DNA from: Nostoc sp. 'Peltigera membranacea cyanobiont' N6
Lineage (GTDB): Bacteria; Cyanobacteriota; Cyanobacteriia; Cyanobacteriales; Nostocaceae
NCBI RefSeq assembly: GCF_002949735.1
Contig: NZ_CP026681.1
Coordinates: 3,982,501 to 4,046,500, forward strand
Length of the DNA: 64,000 bases
Direction of reading: 5' to 3'
Both the position numbers and the translations under genes were made by a program. The stretch's first letter is position 1. The number at the start of each line of letters is the position of its first letter. The notes below the pieces were generated by a model that ran no database searches, had not been told where the DNA came from, and worked only from the letters and a program-made list of their open reading frames with translations. Below are positions 46,262 through 54,855 of the stretch, piece after piece.

Positions 46262-46555
46262 ATCTTTGCTTGCTACAAAACTTCATGAAGTTGGGCCATG
46301 CAACTTTAAATGCAAAAAGCGTGCCAATTAAAATCGCTTTAATCCGCCAAGTACCTACAAAGTCATACCGATGAAGAACTATCGCTTTAACACATCAAGG
46401 ATGTAGTTCTGTCTTGAGCGACATCAATATTATGATTATCTAAACGTTAACGTTGACACTCTCCGGTGTTCTATGATTTTGATGGAGGTTTTAGGGAGAG
46501 AGGGGGGATAACCCCAATTCCCAATCCCCAATTCCCAATTCCATAGGAATATAGC

Positions 46556-47407
46556 GTGTCAATAACAGAACATAAAATCAATGTAGATTCACTGGAATGG
46601 TTTTATCGAGAATCTTCACCAATAGGCAGAACTGATTTAGCACCTGTGTTATTGCTACACGGGTTGGTTTCACAAAGTTACAGTTGGCGTAATATTATAC
46701 CTGCTTTAGGGAATCAAGGGACAAGAGCGATCGCTCCAGATTGGATTGGTTACGGCTTTTCTGCAAAACCAGAAAAACGAGATTTCGCTTACACACCCGA
46801 TGCTTTTATCACAGCTTTAGAAGGATTTGTCAAAGCACTAGAACTCGAACATTTTTCTTTAGTTGTCCAAGGTTTTTTAGGTTCTGTAGGACTACAATAT
46901 GCCTTGCGTCATCCAGAACAGATTGCCAATTTAGCTATCCTGAATACACCAATATCAACTGCTGCCAAATTACCCTGGAAAATTAAACAAATGGGTTTAC
47001 CTTTGGCAGGTGAGGTAATGACCCAAGACCCCTTATTAGTTGACCGAACTCTAGAAGGTGGTAGCCGTTATCGCATCGGAGATAAGGATTTAGATATTTA
47101 TCGAAAACCATTTTTGAAAACTTCATCATCTGGGCGGAGTCTTTTATCAAGTATTCGCAATTTACAGCTAGATTCAGCAATGACAGAAATCGAATCTGGC
47201 TTTAAAGAATGGCAACAGCCAATTCTGATTCAATGGGGGATGATTGACCCTTGGTTATCTGTGGATATCGCCCAAAATTTTACAGATTCTGCACCAAATG
47301 CCGAATTAATCAAACTTAATAACGTCGGACATTATCCTCAAGAACACTACCACGAGACGATTTTGCAAGACCTTTTACCCTTTGTGCGTCGTAAAGATAC
47401 TCATTGA
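46556..47407 (+). CDS. Alpha/beta-hydrolase-fold protein lacking the nucleophile
   Basis: This 283-residue protein has the alpha/beta-hydrolase framework: the oxyanion-hole region LLLHGLVSQSYSWRNIIPAL, DWIGYGFSAKP and the C-terminal His in NNVGHYPQEHYHE. At the nucleophile elbow, where active enzymes have GxSxG, it reads VVQGFLGSVGLQYA, so the Ser/Asp position is Gly. It may be a non-catalytic or unusually catalysed member; related cyanobacterial proteins show similar elbows as I recall. The start is GTG at 46556. Confidence 0.82.
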   Translation: MSITEHKINVDSLEWFYRESSPIGRTDLAPVLLLHGLVSQSYSWRNIIPALGNQGTRAIAPDWIGYGFSAKPEKRDFAYTPDAFITALEGFVKALELEHFSLVVQGFLGSVGLQYALRHPEQIANLAILNTPISTAAKLPWKIKQMGLPLAGEVMTQDPLLVDRTLEGGSRYRIGDKDLDIYRKPFLKTSSSGRSLLSSIRNLQLDSAMTEIESGFKEWQQPILIQWGMIDPWLSVDIAQNFTDSAPNAELIKLNNVGHYPQEHYHETILQDLLPFVRRKDTH

Positions 47408-47594
47408 CAATATAGTTTTGGCAAAAATCGATATTATAAAAATGAAGCCATAGAAAAACACCGAGGATTTATCTGTGGTAAAGAAATAATTCTGGATTTT
47501 TGCCAGACTTATCATGTTATTCTAGGCTGCATTTGTGAAATTTTTAGTACCACTAAAAATGGATCGGAACCACAAGTAAAGGGGATTAGTATTC

Positions 47595-48179
47595 ATGGCT
47601 TATTCATGGTTTAAAGCATTTCATATTGTCGGATTTGTAGTTTGGTTCGCTGGTTTGTTCTACTTAGTACGTCTTTTTATCTATCACGTTGAAGCGAACC
47701 TTGAACCTGAACCAGCACGAACGATACTGAAAAATCAGTATCAAATTATGGAAAAGCGCCTCTACCACATCATTACTAACCCTGGAATGTTTGTGACGAT
47801 CGCAATGGCTATCGGTTTATTAAGCACTGAACCGGATATTTTAAAAGAGGGTTGGTTACATATAAAACTGCTATTTGTTGCTATTTTAATTGGCTATCAT
47901 CATTACTGCGCTCGACTCATGAAGAAGTTAGCAGTAGATGAATGCGGTTGGAATGGTCAGCAATTACGCGCTTTAAATGAAGCACCGACAGTTATGTTAG
48001 TAGCGATCGTATTACTGGCTGTATTTAAGAATAATTTACCTACAGATATCGCTGCCTGGGGTATTTTTGCCATGATTATTTTGATGGCGGTCACTATTCA
48101 ACTTTACGCCAAAAAACGCAGGCAAGATAAAGAGAAGCTGACGGCACAGATAGGACAAGTTCCACAAGAACAAAGTTAG
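47595..48179 (+). CDS. hemJ: Protoporphyrinogen IX oxidase HemJ
   Basis: HemJ oxidises protoporphyrinogen IX to protoporphyrin IX in haem and chlorophyll synthesis and is the usual form in cyanobacteria. The 194-residue membrane protein has four or five helices. It begins MAYSWFKAFHIVGFVVWFAG with the conserved His10, has YLVRLFIYHVEA and MEKRLYHIITNPGM, and ends its core with LRALNEAPTVMLVAIV. A charged C-terminal tail follows. It stands alone on the plus strand. Confidence 0.92.
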   Translation: MAYSWFKAFHIVGFVVWFAGLFYLVRLFIYHVEANLEPEPARTILKNQYQIMEKRLYHIITNPGMFVTIAMAIGLLSTEPDILKEGWLHIKLLFVAILIGYHHYCARLMKKLAVDECGWNGQQLRALNEAPTVMLVAIVLLAVFKNNLPTDIAAWGIFAMIILMAVTIQLYAKKRRQDKEKLTAQIGQVPQEQS

Positions 48180-48325
48180 ACAAAATTGCTGTCTAATACC
48201 AGCTATCCATTGGTTGTTAAGTTAGTGAAAATTCATAGTTTATAGATACCTGATTTCTTAAATAAGTTGGGTATCTAACTTTTCATGAGTGACTTAAGTA
48301 GAACAGGGTAAATAATTAAAGGTTT

Positions 48326-48371
48326 GTAGTGAGAACTTTAGTTCTCAAATCAGGACTAAAGTCCTTACTAC
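48326..48371. repeat. Palindromic GTAGTRAGRRCTTTAG repeat, copy 2
   Basis: Begins GTAGTGAGAACTTTAGTTCT and ends GGACTAAAGTCCTTACTAC. Divergent copy of the 31542-31587 element, with compensating changes that keep the hairpin arms paired. Confidence 0.75.
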
Positions 48372-48434
48372 GAACTGATTTTCGCTAAAATCACATTACT
48401 TTACATAGTTTGTTTTTTTCAAGTCGTTCTACTT

Positions 48435-48569
48435 AGGGACTTCCAATTAAAAAAATATCCAATTTTGTAGGGTGCGTTAGCGACAACGTAACGCACCGCC
48501 AGATATCTCGGTGCGTTACGGCTTTCGCCTAACACACCCTACTGTATATTTTATTTTTTGGAAGTCCCT
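48435..48569. repeat. Nested palindrome containing GTAGGGTGNGTTA repeat, copy 3
   Basis: Outer perfect 12-bp inverted repeats AGGGACTTCCAA (48435-48446) and TTGGAAGTCCCT (48558-48569) enclose a full copy of the GTAGGGTGCGTTAGCG...CACACCCTAC element (48467-48542). It looks as if one mobile palindrome inserted into another. Confidence 0.8.
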
Positions 48570-48588
48570 TATCGCTCACTAAAAAACT

Positions 48589-49560
48589 TTAGTAGTTCTG
48601 AGTAAGTGGTATCTCCCCCAGTCTTTCTAGAAGCGATCGCTCCATAACTTCACTAACAAATTTATTACCTTGCAAGTTGAGGTGAATGCTATCGTGATAC
48701 AAATCTTGCGGGTTGGTAGTTGAATTGAATATCGGTAAAAAGTCTATATAGTTAATTTGCTGAGTCTTGGTAAAATCGTTCAAGCGTTGGCGGGCTTTAA
48801 TTTCGTAATCGCGGGGGCCTGGTTCACCAATTTCTCGCAGTAAGGGAGTCATGACTAGTAGAAATTGGCTGTTGCTTTGGCGAGTCAGGGCTTGAATTTT
48901 ACCGATCGCTTCCAAATTAATCCCCACGCGATCGCCTGCTTCATTTTGCACCGCTTTCATTTCGGGAATTGGCTGCTGCTTGACGATATAACGCTGCCAC
49001 ACTTCCGCTAATGCTAGGGGAGGTTTACTATCGGGATAGTTGCGATCGCGTCCTACTGGTAAAGACGTGGGAGGAGTCGCAAACAAATCATCGGTATTAA
49101 TTAATAACACTACTATTTGCGCGTTGAAGTTGCTAAACTTCTCTAAATAAGCTAACTCGTTCCTTGGCCCCCAAGAGTTAGCTGAAGCATTTAGCACTTC
49201 TACTTCCTGATAATTACTATGAGTGGATGATGCCAGAGAACGCATCATTATCGCGGATATTGTATTAGTCTGATCTGTCCACCAGCCACCATTAGCGATA
49301 GAATCCCCTAACAGTAAAATTCGCAGCCCAGAAGGTGCAGGTGTCTTATCGATCGGACTACCTCGCATAGAATACTCATTAATTTCAATGCGATTACCAA
49401 AACGACGGGTACGTTGGTTAGGAGCCAATAAATAACCAATCCGCTCATCGCCAATGTAAACTAGGGGATTACCAAAGCCAAAGAGCGATCGCAATCCGAT
49501 CTCGACTACCACAAACAATCCCACAACCACCGCCAAAATTACAATCAGCGCCTCTTTCAC
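48589..49560 (-). CDS. SGNH/GDSL-type hydrolase, membrane anchored
   Basis: A 323-residue protein with one N-terminal hydrophobic anchor (LIVILAVVVGLFVVVEIGL) and a periplasmic SGNH hydrolase domain. Block I is LLLGDSIANGG with the catalytic Ser, NASANSWGPRNELAYL supplies the Gly/Asn blocks, and the C-terminal YHDSIHLNLQGNKFV holds the Asp-x-x-His pair. It may act on sugar acyl groups of the envelope. The start is GTG at 49560. Confidence 0.85.
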   Translation of the reverse strand: MKEALIVILAVVVGLFVVVEIGLRSLFGFGNPLVYIGDERIGYLLAPNQRTRRFGNRIEINEYSMRGSPIDKTPAPSGLRILLLGDSIANGGWWTDQTNTISAIMMRSLASSTHSNYQEVEVLNASANSWGPRNELAYLEKFSNFNAQIVVLLINTDDLFATPPTSLPVGRDRNYPDSKPPLALAEVWQRYIVKQQPIPEMKAVQNEAGDRVGINLEAIGKIQALTRQSNSQFLLVMTPLLREIGEPGPRDYEIKARQRLNDFTKTQQINYIDFLPIFNSTTNPQDLYHDSIHLNLQGNKFVSEVMERSLLERLGEIPLTQNY

Positions 49561-49914
49561 TTACCCACACCCTTTAATACTGAGTTACTTTTCAACGATA
49601 GTAACTGACGCATTGGAAATTGGGAATTGCTTATCCTTCTTTGTCTCCCTACACCCTACTCCTTACTCCCCAGGTATCTGACTAAGCGGATTAATATCTA
49701 TTGGAATGTGTTTAATAAACTTTAAAAACAGCAATTACATGGCTATTAACTGTTTATCTAATAGTTTCTCAAAGTTTTGATATACTTTATCTACTTTTGT
49801 GTAAGAGTATGGCAAGTGTTTTCTAGTGATATAATTTTATATTACAGGTATTACTATAGCTACAGTTTTTATCAATTAATTAATTCCGCAAAACTTTTTT
49901 GGGGGTAAGGTAGG
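49561..49914. other. Divergent gap upstream of the split dnaE C-half
   Basis: About 350 AT-rich bases between divergent genes, with no ORF or clear hairpin. A GGGGGTAAGG run precedes the dnaE-C start and gives a usable ribosome-binding site. Confidence 0.4.
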
Positions 49915-51267
49915 ATGATAAAAATAGCCACACGTAAATATTTAGGCAAACAAAATGTCTATGATATTGGGGTTGAGCGCGACCATAATTTTGGGATAAA
50001 AAATGGTTTTATCGCTTCAAATTGTTTCAATAAATCTCATTCAACAGCCTATGGTTATGTAACTTATCAGACAGCATATTTAAAAGCTAATTACCCATTA
50101 GAATATATGGCGGCACTGTTAACGGCTAACAGTGGCGATACCGATAAGGTACAGAGATATATTACTAACTGTACAAATATGGGTATTTCCATAGATCCAC
50201 CAGATATTAATCGTTCTGGCGTTGATTTTACACCAACATTAGGAAAGATTCTGTTTGGATTTTCGGCAGTGCGTAACGTGGGACAGAATGCGATCGCCTG
50301 CATTTTGGAGGCGAGAAGTGAGACAGGAGAGTTTAAATCCCTCGCTGATTTTTGCGATCGCGTGGATTTACGTGCTGTTAACCGCCGGACTCTAGAATCG
50401 CTGATTTACTGTGGAGCCTTTGACAAAATTGAATCCAACCGCCAACAGTTAATTAACGACTCAGAATTAGTGTATGACTGGGCACAATCTCGCGCTAAAG
50501 ACAGAGCTAGCGGTCAAGGGAATCTCTTTGACTTATTAGGTGATGGATTTTCTTCGACTCAGAATAAAAGAGCAAATAATGCCTTTGAAACTGCTCCCAA
50601 ATCTAAACCTGTAACAGATTTACCCCCACAGAAAAAGTTGCAGATGGAGAAAGAGTTATTAGGTTTTTATGTATCAGATCATCCGTTGAAATCCTTACGG
50701 CAAATAACACCACTTTTGACACCGATTAACCTTTCACAACTGGGAGAGCAAAGAGAAGACACAAGACTTTGTGCAGTTGTCATGTTGAATAATGTCAAAA
50801 AAGTGGTGACAAAAAAAGGCGACCAGATGGCAATTTTGCAAATAGAAGACCTAACTACACAATCAGAAGCTGTAGTTTTTCCCAAAACTTATGAACGCAT
50901 TAGTTCCCTACTCGTAGTTGATACTAGATTGATTATTTGGGGAAAAGTAGATCGACGCGACGAGCAAACTCAATTTATTCTTGAAGATGTAGAACCCGTG
51001 GAAACAGTACAAATGGTAATGGTGGAGTTAAATCCCCAGCAAGCAGGTGATATGGAAAAACTACATCTCTTGAAAACAATTTTGCAAGCTCATTCAGTAG
51101 ACAAAGAAAAAGCAAAAATGCCAGTGATTGGAATTATCCAAACTGAAACTTCTCGGAAACTTGTTCGCTTGGGTTGGCAATTTTGCGTACAAGATTCTAG
51201 AATAACTGTTCAAGCTTTGCAAAACGCCAGTTTTCCTGCTCATATAAAATCACTGACTGGTAGCTAG
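49915..51267 (+). CDS. dnaE: DNA polymerase III alpha subunit, C-terminal half, with split-intein C fragment
   Basis: The 450-residue product starts with a 36-residue DnaE intein-C (IntC): MIKIATRKYLGKQNVYDIG, VERDHNF, GIKNGFIASN. The DnaE C-extein follows directly, beginning CFNKSHSTAYGYVTYQ. The splice residues are all present: penultimate Ser35 and terminal Asn36, the block-F DHNF, and Cys+1. The extein half (414 residues) carries the last part of the polymerase plus an OB-fold (RLCAVVMLNNVKKVVTKKGD...EAVVFP). The N-half with IntN must be elsewhere in the genome and the two join by protein trans-splicing. Compared with my memory of Npu DnaE-C, positions 27-28 are Gly-Ile instead of Ala-Leu. 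Confidence 0.97.
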   Translation: MIKIATRKYLGKQNVYDIGVERDHNFGIKNGFIASNCFNKSHSTAYGYVTYQTAYLKANYPLEYMAALLTANSGDTDKVQRYITNCTNMGISIDPPDINRSGVDFTPTLGKILFGFSAVRNVGQNAIACILEARSETGEFKSLADFCDRVDLRAVNRRTLESLIYCGAFDKIESNRQQLINDSELVYDWAQSRAKDRASGQGNLFDLLGDGFSSTQNKRANNAFETAPKSKPVTDLPPQKKLQMEKELLGFYVSDHPLKSLRQITPLLTPINLSQLGEQREDTRLCAVVMLNNVKKVVTKKGDQMAILQIEDLTTQSEAVVFPKTYERISSLLVVDTRLIIWGKVDRRDEQTQFILEDVEPVETVQMVMVELNPQQAGDMEKLHLLKTILQAHSVDKEKAKMPVIGIIQTETSRKLVRLGWQFCVQDSRITVQALQNASFPAHIKSLTGS

Positions 51268-51469
51268 CACCAGAAGTGAAAAATCTATCAATACTAAAAA
51301 GCAGCTTAAAAATTATTTATACTGAACTGTCAACAGTAAAAAGCCTTAAGTATTCAGCATTTCAATCGTTTTTTTAGTTACTTATGCGGATGATGATTTC
51401 CTTGAGGGAATGGTATCTTTTTATGCTAAGACCCTTAAGGCTGCGACTGGGGGAAGGAGTTAAAACTTG

Positions 51470-52051
51470 ATGATCGTAAACGAGCTACATAAATTTGTTT
51501 CATACTGTAAAAAAATTCAACCCCAAACTCATGATGACATTCAAAAGTTTTTTGAAGGAGTGATCTTATTTCCTTATGATAAAGAACTTCTATTGCAAGC
51601 TTATTTATTTCTGAATATTAAAGACTTGTTTCCCTCGTGCGCTGAATTGCTGTTATTTGAAAAATCTCCAATTTCGGATTATACAGATTTAGGGAAGTGT
51701 GATTTTGTCTATCGGACTTTTAAAGGTAGTCTGTTTTTAATTGAAACTAAGTTTATTGATACAGAAGCAACAGGAGCAACAGAAAGAAAAAGAAGAAATA
51801 AACACAGAAATAAGGTATTTGAGCAAGTTATAACCTTAAAAGGTCGATTTAGTGAATACTGGAATATGAGGTTAGATCAATTAGAATGTGGGGTTTTCAC
51901 GACAGATGCAGAAGTTGCTTGGCGAGGAAGCAGTGTGAACGTCACATCTAAATCAATATCTATAGAGCATCTTGAAAAATGGCGAAGAAGTTATCACACC
52001 AGTGAAAAAAGTTATGAAGTAAGCAAAATAGTAGTGCAAAAACCGAATTAG
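51470..52051 (+). CDS. Hypothetical protein with PD-(D/E)XK-like motif
   Basis: This protein of about 193 residues is unknown to me. Residues 74-96 (LGKCDFVYRTFKGSLFLIETKFI) fit the core of PD-(D/E)XK nucleases: Asp78, then a 13-residue strand-turn, then Glu92-x-Lys94. An upstream Glu59 could complete the site. A basic stretch (ERKRRNKHRNK) follows and may contact nucleic acid. There is no signal peptide. GGAAGGAG lies about nine bases upstream of the ATG at 51470. It sits alone after dnaE-C. A nuclease or restriction-like role is inference. Confidence 0.6.
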   Translation: MIVNELHKFVSYCKKIQPQTHDDIQKFFEGVILFPYDKELLLQAYLFLNIKDLFPSCAELLLFEKSPISDYTDLGKCDFVYRTFKGSLFLIETKFIDTEATGATERKRRNKHRNKVFEQVITLKGRFSEYWNMRLDQLECGVFTTDAEVAWRGSSVNVTSKSISIEHLEKWRRSYHTSEKSYEVSKIVVQKPN

Positions 52052-52284
52052 TTTTCGGAATCCAAGTGAGTTTATTGCAGTTTCTATTTTTAAGTTTTGC
52101 TGAAACTTCAATCTTTACCAATTTCAATGATATCGAGCATGAATATTTTGAATTTCTCTATGTGATAAAACAATTATCTAGTTGTTAGCTTCACTAGCGA
52201 TCGCCAACACTAGTATTCAGGAAAACCATCTGTAAAAATAATTTCGTCTTTTTCTAGCCATAAGTATTCTTTGACCCGGAAAAT

Positions 52285-52866
52285 ATGTCAGATTACTGGA
52301 ATAAGTACCAAACGTCTGACAGGAAAATCATACTAATGAGAACTTGGGCTACTATTGCTGTGCTAGCTTCTTCTTGGCTAATATTTGGGGTTACATGTTC
52401 TGAGCCGATCGCTGCTACTTCTGGCATAGCACAAAATGCCACACCATTTCCTACGCCAACAAGTCTGAAAAAGATTATTGTCAGTAACGCTGAGTTTGGG
52501 CTTAAGAGAGTTGACACCAAAGGTAACGTTACCATCTTCCGCACAACAAGAGTGCCGCTTCAGCAGGGAAACGCCTACGGATGGCGGATTAAACTCAAAG
52601 ACCATCAAGGTGAAGTGAAATGGCGCGAAGTCTTACATTTACCAAAACCTCCAGAAACTTGGGGTACAGATAACGGTGAAGATTTCTCTATATCAGCAGA
52701 TGGTACTACATCTATCACACGGCGCACACAATCGGCTCCAGACGGTGTGATTGGGAATTTTTGGACGATCGCTCCTGGCGATCCGCTTGGTAAGTATAGA
52801 ATCGATGTCTATATTGATGACCGTTTAATCGGTACTTTCGAGTTTGAAGTTATTGCAGTCAAGTAA
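52285..52866 (+). CDS. Secreted protein of unknown function (possibly DUF3859-like)
   Basis: A 193-residue protein. After a short charged start, a hydrophobic segment (TWATIAVLASSWLIFGVTCSE) acts as a signal peptide, or as a lipoprotein signal if the Cys is used. The mature part is a beta-rich domain with KLKDHQGEVKWREVLHLP and TIAPGDPLGKYRIDVYIDD, which brings to mind immunoglobulin-like DUF3859 proteins, but I am not sure. The internal ATG at 52336 is an alternative start right before the signal. The neighbours give no clue. Confidence 0.6.
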   Translation: MSDYWNKYQTSDRKIILMRTWATIAVLASSWLIFGVTCSEPIAATSGIAQNATPFPTPTSLKKIIVSNAEFGLKRVDTKGNVTIFRTTRVPLQQGNAYGWRIKLKDHQGEVKWREVLHLPKPPETWGTDNGEDFSISADGTTSITRRTQSAPDGVIGNFWTIAPGDPLGKYRIDVYIDDRLIGTFEFEVIAVK

Positions 52867-52879
52867 ATGTAATATTAAA

Positions 52880-52929
52880 GGCTCGATCTAATTCCCTCCT
52901 TTTTAAGGAGGGTTAGGGAGGATCGAGCC
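52880..52929. repeat. Hairpin of the CCCTCCTTTTTAAGGAGGG family
   Basis: Outer arms GGCTCGATC and GATCGAGCC enclose CCCTCCTTTTTAAGGAGGG. It is 14 bases after a stop codon and may act as a terminator. Related pieces are at 20266-20297 and 61780-61813. Confidence 0.65.
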
Positions 52930-53076
52930 TTAACTTAAGCAAAACTTTTTTTACGTACCGCAGAGGCGCAGAGAAGCCAGTACGCCCTTGCGGTTCCCCG
53001 AGTTGTAGCAACTGGCGCGACACAGAGAGAAGAAAGAAGAGATCAAAAAATTTGGCGCAGCCTCACAAAGAAGCTA

Positions 53077-54816
53077 TTAAACCAATAATTGATATTTCTC
53101 TTGAGCTAGATTGTAAAGAGGTCGCCAAATCAAACGATTGGTTAATACTACTAATAGCGACATGATCGCTGTGGAAGCTAATAATAGGGAGAAATTACCT
53201 GTAGCTGTGGCATGAGAAATTGTTGCTCCCAATCCAGAAGTACTAATTACTCGCCCTTGAAATGTAACGTACTCACTGACGATACTGGCGTTCCAAGCGC
53301 CGCCAACTGCGGTAATAATTCCTGTAATTAGGTAGGGAAAAATTGCGGGTAAAATTAAGGTTCGCCAGCGCTGCAAAGTTGAGAGTTTATATACCCAAGC
53401 GGCTTCGATCAGGTCTGAAGGAATCGATTGTGCCCCAGCAATGACATTAAACAGGATATACCACATTGTCCCTAACATCATGAGAGCGATCGCACCAATC
53501 TGTAAACCGCCAGCGATGCGGGTTAACCCCAGCAGTAGCACTGGAAATAAGGCTGTTGCTGGTACAGAGGCGGCGATTTGTACCAATGGTTGCAAGACTT
53601 GAGCCAACCGTCGATTGCGACCAATGGCTACTCCCACAGGTACAGTCCACAACAGTGATAATATCAAAGCAATTATTACCCGCAACGCCGTTAACATAGC
53701 GCCCTTTATTACCTGTTGCCAATCATCCCAGCCTAAAGTCCGTAATAGTAGTACAGCTTCCCAAGTACCCCACAAGATAATTAAGCTGAAGCCACTAACA
53801 AATACCCAATTTAAAAAACTCGGGAAGTTGAGATTGCCTTTGGCATTTACAGGTACAGAACGCACAGGAAACGACCGAATTAAACTATCGTCTAAGACTG
53901 TTTGTAATGGCTGAAAAACGCGATCGCTAATTGCCCGTAAAGTAGGCGATCGTCTGAAAACATCTAACACCCACGATTGGGGTGCATTTTCAGTTTCAAG
54001 CATCTCCAACTTAAATCTTTCTGCCCAAGCAATCAGAGGTCGCCACACAAAAAAATCAGTTGCTACAATAATCGCAATCAGCACCGCCAAGCCCCAAAAT
54101 ATCGCTTTAAAGTCTCCTTTGTTGGCTGCTGTGCCTAAAAAAGAGCCTAATCCTGGTAAGCGAAAATCTTTATTCCCTAAAGTAAATGACTCAATAGCAA
54201 TTAAAAAAAACCAACCTCCAGCCACCGACATTACACTATTCCATACCAAACCAATTACACCAGATGGTAACTCTAATGTCCAAAAACGTTGCCAGGGATT
54301 AAGCCGATAAACCTCTGCTGCTTCTATTAATTCTCGCGGAATACTTTGGAGAGATTGGTAAAAACTAAAAGTCATATTCCAGGTCATACCAGTGAAAATT
54401 AGCAAAATAGCTGCTAGTTCTACACCAATTCTTTGGCCCGGAAATAGGGAAATCAAAGCTAGTACCACACCTGGCAAAAAAGACAATACTGGAATAGATT
54501 GCAGAATATCCAACATCGGAATTAAAATTCGTTCTGCAATTCGGGAGCGATAAGCAGTGTAAGCGTACAATAAGGTAAAAATTAGGGAGAAAAAGTAAGC
54601 CAGCCCCATACGAATCAAGGTTTGGGCTGTATATCCTGGCAAAGCATTGATATTTGTGGAAATTGTGAGTTCAGGTTCAAAAGTACCGCTAAATTTAGAA
54701 GCGGTTCTAATAATTGCCACAATGAAAGATAAAATTAGCAGAATTAGCAATCCATCTTGCCAAGTCCAATTGTTACGTCCTAAAGTTTTATTAGCAGGAG
54801 TGAGAGGTCGGGTCAT
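53077..54816 (-). CDS. ABC transporter permease, two fused permease domains (nitrate/sulfonate type)
   Basis: A 579-residue membrane protein made of two MetI-like permease modules in tandem. Each has an EAA loop: EAAEVYRLNPWQRFWTLELP in the first half and EAAWVYKLSTLQRWRTLILP in the second. The internal duplication means one polypeptide can form the whole channel. It starts 40 bases after the ATPase gene, so they form one operon. No substrate-binding protein is nearby. Relatives are annotated for nitrate, sulfonate or bicarbonate, but the substrate here is open. Confidence 0.88.
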   Translation of the reverse strand: MTRPLTPANKTLGRNNWTWQDGLLILLILSFIVAIIRTASKFSGTFEPELTISTNINALPGYTAQTLIRMGLAYFFSLIFTLLYAYTAYRSRIAERILIPMLDILQSIPVLSFLPGVVLALISLFPGQRIGVELAAILLIFTGMTWNMTFSFYQSLQSIPRELIEAAEVYRLNPWQRFWTLELPSGVIGLVWNSVMSVAGGWFFLIAIESFTLGNKDFRLPGLGSFLGTAANKGDFKAIFWGLAVLIAIIVATDFFVWRPLIAWAERFKLEMLETENAPQSWVLDVFRRSPTLRAISDRVFQPLQTVLDDSLIRSFPVRSVPVNAKGNLNFPSFLNWVFVSGFSLIILWGTWEAVLLLRTLGWDDWQQVIKGAMLTALRVIIALILSLLWTVPVGVAIGRNRRLAQVLQPLVQIAASVPATALFPVLLLGLTRIAGGLQIGAIALMMLGTMWYILFNVIAGAQSIPSDLIEAAWVYKLSTLQRWRTLILPAIFPYLITGIITAVGGAWNASIVSEYVTFQGRVISTSGLGATISHATATGNFSLLLASTAIMSLLVVLTNRLIWRPLYNLAQEKYQLLV

Positions 54817-54855
54817 AAAAGTATGGAGTGAGGGAGAATGACAAATGACAAATGA

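Larger units (their letters stand above)
48180..48588. other. Repeat-filled gap between hemJ and the SGNH gene
   Basis: About 410 bases made largely of two repeat elements: a GTAGTGAGAAC hairpin (48326-48371) and the nested palindrome at 48435-48569. No gene is seen. Confidence 0.7.
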
